Positions 59,786 through 64,000 of a stretch of DNA of 64,000 nt are shown in pieces; position 1 is the stretch's first letter; each line of letters begins with the position of its first letter. The position numbers were made by a program, and so were the translations under genes. A model generated the notes under the pieces. That model worked only from the letters and a program-made list of their open reading frames with translations, was not told where the DNA came from and made no database searches. Source of the DNA: Peptococcaceae bacterium BRH_c8a (GTDB lineage: Bacteria > Bacillota > Desulfotomaculia > Desulfotomaculales > Desulfallaceae); contig LADP01000021.1 of NCBI GenBank assembly GCA_000961575.1, positions 1 through 64,000 of the forward strand, read 5' to 3'.

Positions 59786-62548
59786 ATGAAACGCAAACAG
59801 GTGGAAAGAAAAATCAAATATATGCTGGCCGGTGTAGCGCTGGTTTTCCTTGTTTTATTGGTTAAAATAAGCTTTCTTCAACTGATCCAGACAGAAGAGT
59901 ATCGCACCTTAGCCCGCAATAATTATATCCGCATCGTGCCGGTTTTTGCGCCCAGGGGTGAAGTTTTTGACCGCAGCGGTGAAAAAATAGTCACTAACCG
60001 GCCTATCTACACCGTTTCAATAAACGATATCAATATCAAGGGCACCACCTACAGTGTTGTGCTGGAGCGGGTCGGGGCCGACACCGTGCAAATGGCCGAA
60101 CAAATGGCCCGGGTACTGATTACGGATCCTGAGTATCTTCGTCAGGCCGGCGATAAGGTTAAGGTGGATGGTGACCCCGCTGAGAACACGCGCCTGATTG
60201 CAGAAAAAATTAAGGAAGATGTGGGCAAGAAAAAGACCGAGCTGGAAAATGGTCAGCCACTGGAACTGGCTGTAATATATGACCCGGCCGCTGTTGCCGG
60301 GCTGTCCGGTCAGCAGTGGAATGCCTACGGTATCCGGGTGGATAAGAAGACCGATATGTTAAGCCAACTGGTTGCTTTACTGTTTCCCAAAGGGGTATTT
60401 GGAGAAGAGAACGCCTATACTGTGGAACGCCGGATACGAGATGAAATTCGGGGTAAAAAAGCATATGAATCGGTGCTTGTGGCTGAAGATATTCCAATGG
60501 AAACGGTTGTGGAACTGCGGGAAAAACAGTTGGAACTGCCCGGAGTGGTGGTGGACATCCAACCAACCCGTGATTACCCCTATGACCAGCTAATGAGCCA
60601 CGCCCTGGGTTATGTGCAGAATATTAAATCGGAACAGTACGAACAACACAAAGATGAAGGTTATCTAATGAACGACCTGTACGGGCAGAACGGGCTGGAA
60701 CTGATTTTTGAGAGTTACCTGAGGGGAGAGCACGGGGCCAGACAGGTAGAGGTGGACACCTACAACCGCCCGGTGCGGGATTTAGGCCTAAAGCCGCCTG
60801 TCCCCGGCAACGACCTGGTGCTGACTGTGGACCTGGAAGTGCAGAAGGCTGCAGAAAAAGCGCTGGCCGAAGGAGCCCAACGGGCGCGGAACGCGGGCCA
60901 CGTGAATGCCAATGCCGCCGCTGCGGTAGTGATGGACGTTAATACCGGGGCTGTGCTGGCCATGGCCAGTTACCCGTCTTATAACCCCGGGGTATTTGCT
61001 AACTTGACCACCGCCAAGTGGCAGGAACTGCAGGAGAGTGGTGCACTACTAAATAGGGCCATGTCACTATACCCGCCGGGTTCAACTTTTAAGATGGTTA
61101 CTGCCGCCGCCATCCTGGAAAACAATGTTGTGGATCCCTCGTACAGGATGCCCGACCCGGGCTATTTCATGCTCGGCAGACGTTACAATGACTGGAAACC
61201 GGGCGGGCATGGCAACGTTGATATGCTAGCGGCGCTCCAATATTCTTGCGACACCTATTTCTGGCAGTACGGGCGCCTGGCCGGGGTGGAAGCCATAGCT
61301 CATTACGCCCGGGAATTCGGGCTGGGGCAACTTACCGGTATCGGTCTACCCGGCGAAATGGCCGGTGCTGTACCCGACCCGGAGCACAAGTATGAATTGG
61401 TTAAAAGCATGTTGATTAACTATAATGCCGATTTTGCCGGGGTGCGTGAGTTAAACCGTCAAATAAAGCAGCTTGAATTAGAGCTGGAAGAAACTGATGA
61501 TAGCGCCGAAAAGCGCCGCCGGCTGGCACAGCAAAAAAAAGAACTGGAAAGCGAGCGGGATCAAGAACTTGCCGAGCAGTTAAAAAAACATGACTGGGAT
61601 TTAAAGTGGCAGGCTTTTGATACCTTAAATATGGCCATCGGTCAGGGGGATAACTGGTATACCCCGTTGCAGCTGGCGTCTTATGTGGCCGCCATCGCCA
61701 ACGGAGGCACCCTCTACAAACCTTACCTGGTGGATAAAGTTATTGCACCCGACGGGCAGCAAATTGAGGAATTTGATAAACAGGCTCGCCACAAAGTAGA
61801 TATTAAACCCGAAAACCTGAGAATTATTCAGGAAGGGATGCATTTGGTAACGGTACCGCCAAGCGGTACGGCTGCAGGCGTTTTTTCCGGATTTAAGCAA
61901 ACAGCGGCGGCTAAAACAGGTACTGCCGAAGTATTTGACGCTAACGGCAATAAGAAAAGCAACCACGCGCTGTTTGTGGCCTATGCGCCTTATGAGAAAC
62001 CCGAAATTGCAGTAGCTATAATTCTTGAGAGCGGGCATGCCGGCTCCGGTTTTGCCGGCCCCATCGCCCGTAACATCATGGACGCCTATTTTGGTGAGGA
62101 ACCTAAAAGTCTGTTGCCGCCCGGGGAAGCAGAACAACTTGAAAACAGTGAACAAGATCAAGAGCCGGATTTCAATAACTGGATCAGCCATTGGCAGCAA
62201 ATGCCTGATGATATCCCCACTTTGGCCTGGCCGGCCTGGAATAAACAGCCTATCGATTTACAAGGTGAAGATGAGCGTTACCGGTATTATAATGACCGGC
62301 TGGAACGCCAGAAAGCCGCGGAGCAGGCTGCTTCCAACCAGCGTACCGTAGTGGTCCAGCATGTGGCACTGCCGCCTGACGAAACGCAGCAACAGACGGA
62401 ATCGCAACCAGAGGATGAAACGCCGCCGCCATCGAACGACACGACACCGGATGAAGCCGAGCCGGGTGGCCAGCAGTCAGTGCTGCAACCGGGTAACCAG
62501 CCGGACCTGGTGCCGGGGGAATCTAATGATAACGTTGCTACAGATTGA
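59786..62548 (+). CDS. mrdA: PBP2-type penicillin-binding protein (elongation transpeptidase) with a coiled-coil insertion
   Basis: A 920-residue class B transpeptidase, longer than usual (about 600-750). One N-terminal helix (about 12-32). The pedestal domain (about 50-330) contains RGEVFDRSGEKIVTNRP. The transpeptidase domain has the active-site Ser433 in STFK (433-436), the SCD triad motif of YSCDTYFW, and KTG at 710-712. Between the second and third motifs lies a highly charged insertion of about 60 residues (about 554-612; RQIKQLELELEETDD, RRRLAQQKKELESERD) predicted as a coiled coil. The C terminus is a disordered Gln/Pro/Asp/Glu tail of about 100 residues. It cross-links side-wall peptidoglycan with MreBCD. 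Confidence 0.94.
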   Translation: MKRKQVERKIKYMLAGVALVFLVLLVKISFLQLIQTEEYRTLARNNYIRIVPVFAPRGEVFDRSGEKIVTNRPIYTVSINDINIKGTTYSVVLERVGADTVQMAEQMARVLITDPEYLRQAGDKVKVDGDPAENTRLIAEKIKEDVGKKKTELENGQPLELAVIYDPAAVAGLSGQQWNAYGIRVDKKTDMLSQLVALLFPKGVFGEENAYTVERRIRDEIRGKKAYESVLVAEDIPMETVVELREKQLELPGVVVDIQPTRDYPYDQLMSHALGYVQNIKSEQYEQHKDEGYLMNDLYGQNGLELIFESYLRGEHGARQVEVDTYNRPVRDLGLKPPVPGNDLVLTVDLEVQKAAEKALAEGAQRARNAGHVNANAAAAVVMDVNTGAVLAMASYPSYNPGVFANLTTAKWQELQESGALLNRAMSLYPPGSTFKMVTAAAILENNVVDPSYRMPDPGYFMLGRRYNDWKPGGHGNVDMLAALQYSCDTYFWQYGRLAGVEAIAHYAREFGLGQLTGIGLPGEMAGAVPDPEHKYELVKSMLINYNADFAGVRELNRQIKQLELELEETDDSAEKRRRLAQQKKELESERDQELAEQLKKHDWDLKWQAFDTLNMAIGQGDNWYTPLQLASYVAAIANGGTLYKPYLVDKVIAPDGQQIEEFDKQARHKVDIKPENLRIIQEGMHLVTVPPSGTAAGVFSGFKQTAAAKTGTAEVFDANGNKKSNHALFVAYAPYEKPEIAVAIILESGHAGSGFAGPIARNIMDAYFGEEPKSLLPPGEAEQLENSEQDQEPDFNNWISHWQQMPDDIPTLAWPAWNKQPIDLQGEDERYRYYNDRLERQKAAEQAASNQRTVVVQHVALPPDETQQQTESQPEDETPPPSNDTTPDEAEPGGQQSVLQPGNQPDLVPGESNDNVATD

Positions 62549-62730
62549 AAAATGACAAGAACCAAGGCTTGAAACCGCCCCCCTAAAGAACTGATCAGTA
62601 TGCTTTTTTTATCCGTCCTAGCAGGATTTGGTTATAGTCTGTAGAATTATTTAACTTTAAATGCAAGAAGCGGTGAATTAAAGGTTAGGAACCTAAGTTT
62701 TGCGTATGTTTGGAGCGGAGGGGAATACAT

Positions 62731-63156
62731 TTGGCTACTGATTGGGCTGGTGACAATCTGGTACGTTTCCCCGGCGGGGGAGGAGGGGAACCGGAAGACA
62801 TGGCAGATGATAATACAATTATGGTTCAGCGCACCCTGCGTTCCGGGCAGTCGCTACAATTTGAAGGTAACGTGGTTATCCTGGGTGACGTTAACCCGGG
62901 CGCGGAAGTGGTCGCTACCGGTAATGTGGTGGTGATGGGCTCCTTGCGCGGCGTGGTGCACGCGGGGGCCGAAGGCGACAGCAACGCCGCGGTTTATGCC
63001 TTTCGCCTGCAGCCAACCCAACTGCGTATTGCCAACCGAATTACCCGCGCTCCGGACGGGGAGCAGTCTTTTTCCACCACCCCCGAGGTGGCCAGGATTA
63101 GAGACGGTATGGTTGTCATCGAGTCTTTCCAGACCGGCCCGGATCGCCAGGGATAA
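62731..63156 (+). CDS. minC: Septum-site-determining protein MinC, C-terminal domain only
   Basis: A 141-residue protein from the TTG at 62731, six to seven bases after GGAGGGGA. Only the MinC C-terminal beta-helix is present: TLRSGQSLQFEGNVVILGDV, NPGAEVVATGNVVVMGSLRG, VHAGAEGD and FRLQPTQLRIANRITR. The N-terminal FtsZ-inhibiting domain of about 100 residues is absent; instead there is a 25-residue Gly-rich segment. The intergenic DNA upstream shows no remnant of it. It precedes minD by 48 bases. The C domain binds MinD and the FtsZ tail, so it may still work in division-site selection. Confidence 0.9.
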   Translation: MATDWAGDNLVRFPGGGGGEPEDMADDNTIMVQRTLRSGQSLQFEGNVVILGDVNPGAEVVATGNVVVMGSLRGVVHAGAEGDSNAAVYAFRLQPTQLRIANRITRAPDGEQSFSTTPEVARIRDGMVVIESFQTGPDRQG

Positions 63157-63204
63157 ATGCGATATGCTCACATGTAATAGCGCAAAAGGGAGGAAAATTA
63201 ACAA

Positions 63205-63996
63205 ATGGGAGAAGTAATCGTCATTACTTCGGGCAAGGGTGGTGTGGGTAAAACCACAACCTCTGCCAACCTGGGAGCCGGCCTGGCCTCAGCTGGTAGC
63301 CGGGTATGCCTGATTGACGCGGATATTGGACTGCGTAACCTGGATGTAGTTATGGGCCTGGAAAACCGGATTGTTTATGATCTGGTTGATGTAACCAGCG
63401 GTAACTGCTCATTCAGAAAGGCGTTAATCAAGGACAAGCGCTTTGATAAGCTGTTTTTGATGCCTGCCGCCCAGACCAAGGACAAAACCGCAGTAAACCC
63501 GGCTCAAATGGAAGTTCTCTGTAATGAAATTAAAGATGATTTTGATTATGTGCTGATTGATTGCCCCGCAGGTATTGAACAGGGGTTTCGCAACGCCATT
63601 GCCGGTGCCGACCAGGCGATAGTAGTAACCACTCCCGAAGTATCAGCGGTGCGTGACGCCGACCGGATTATTGGCCTTTTGGAAAAAGAAGACCTGCGTG
63701 AGCCCAAGTTAATTGTAAACCGCATGCGGCACCAGATGGTCAAACACGGTGACATGATGAGTATTGATGATATTATTGAGATCCTGGCGATAGACCTTTT
63801 GGGTGTTGTTCCCGAAGATGAGTTAGTAGTGGTAAGCACTAACCGCGGTGAGATGGTAGTGCTTAATAATAATTCCAAATCCGGCCAGGCTTACCGTAAC
63901 ATAGTACGCCGGATTAGGGGCGAAGACGTGCCCATGATGAGCCTGGAAGACAGCGGGCTGTTTGGCAAATTACGCCGTATTATCGGACTGAAGTGA
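63205..63996 (+). CDS. minD: Septum-site-determining protein MinD
   Basis: A 263-residue ParA/MinD ATPase. Deviant Walker A GKGGVGKTT (about 10-18), DADIGLRNLDVVMGLENR, switch region LIDCPAGIEQGF. The C terminus LFGKLRRIIGLK is the amphipathic membrane-targeting helix. It recruits MinC to the membrane. AAGGGAGGAAAATTAAC precedes the ATG. Complete within the window. Confidence 0.97.
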   Translation: MGEVIVITSGKGGVGKTTTSANLGAGLASAGSRVCLIDADIGLRNLDVVMGLENRIVYDLVDVTSGNCSFRKALIKDKRFDKLFLMPAAQTKDKTAVNPAQMEVLCNEIKDDFDYVLIDCPAGIEQGFRNAIAGADQAIVVTTPEVSAVRDADRIIGLLEKEDLREPKLIVNRMRHQMVKHGDMMSIDDIIEILAIDLLGVVPEDELVVVSTNRGEMVVLNNNSKSGQAYRNIVRRIRGEDVPMMSLEDSGLFGKLRRIIGLK

Positions 63997-64000
63997 AACC

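Noticed and set aside
1-64000. tRNA, rRNA, tmRNA or other standard RNA genes
   Set aside because: I looked for cloverleaf and T-loop patterns in the larger gaps (9037-9437, 28709-29425, 39689-40114, 48202-48584) and found none convincing.

Overview
The window is a chromosomal segment of an endospore-forming, anaerobic, Gram-positive bacterium. The best fit is the Desulfotomaculum/Pelotomaculum group of the Peptococcaceae. The grounds are three spore germinant-receptor (GerA-type) loci, forespore-type LonB, DUF421 and TIGR04086 membrane proteins, a T-box in front of valS, and the gene order maf-radC-mreBCD-PBP2-minCD. The genus is an inference. No rRNA or tRNA gene, CRISPR array or prophage was seen.

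Layout. 1-3100: the end of an IS3/IS150-type element, a cysteine-rich protein that may belong to the spore surface, a repeat-containing hypothetical gene, and a secreted CAP-domain protein. 3300-8650 (minus): germinant-receptor locus 1, in the order AA-AB-AC-small two-helix protein-second AB. 8860-14010: a small protein, an OmpR-type two-component system followed by micro-ORFs, an MscS channel and a DUF421 protein. 14198-18753 (plus): receptor locus 2 (AA-AB-AC-small protein). 18755-19850: nested repeats, a CBO0543-type membrane gene and a frameshifted remnant. 19850-25534: receptor locus 3, rearranged (AB on the minus strand, then AA-AC-small protein on plus) and ending in a second AB interrupted by an in-frame TGA. 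25600-28710 (minus): acyl-CoA dehydrogenase, thiolase and a biotin carrier protein. 29400-39700: trigger factor, ClpP and ClpX on plus; then on minus a PAS-GGDEF protein, EngB, Lon and LonB. 40050-42850: an ECF sigma factor, its anti-sigma factor, a B-box membrane protein and a toastrack protein, each gene overlapping the next, behind an ECF-type promoter. 42960-45000: an orphan substrate-binding protein, a TIGR04086 protein and a small hypothetical. 45200-48200: T-box and valS. 48585-50312: a chemoreceptor-like protein with a two-CW domain. 50487-53080: feoA, feoB and a zinc-ribbon protein under two Fur boxes. 53274 to the end: folC, a RidA-family gene, a DUF4321 gene, maf, radC, mreB, mreC, mreD, a PBP2-type transpeptidase, a short minC and minD.

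How it works together. The left third concerns spore return to growth: AA and AB would form the inner-membrane receptor and AC is the lipoprotein subunit. The centre is protein folding and quality control (Tig, ClpXP, Lon, LonB) and an envelope-stress regulon. The right end builds the rod: MreBCD and PBP2 elongate the wall and MinCD positions division.

The intergenic space is unusually rich in short palindromic repeats of at least four sequence families. One copy lies in frame inside a gerAA gene, and one perfect palindrome supplies the last codons of a gerAB gene. I found no clearly new defence or biosynthetic system. The most distinctive features are the three receptor loci with their small two-helix partner proteins, the repeat invasion of the ger genes, the coiled-coil insertion in PBP2, and the MinC that lacks its N-terminal domain.
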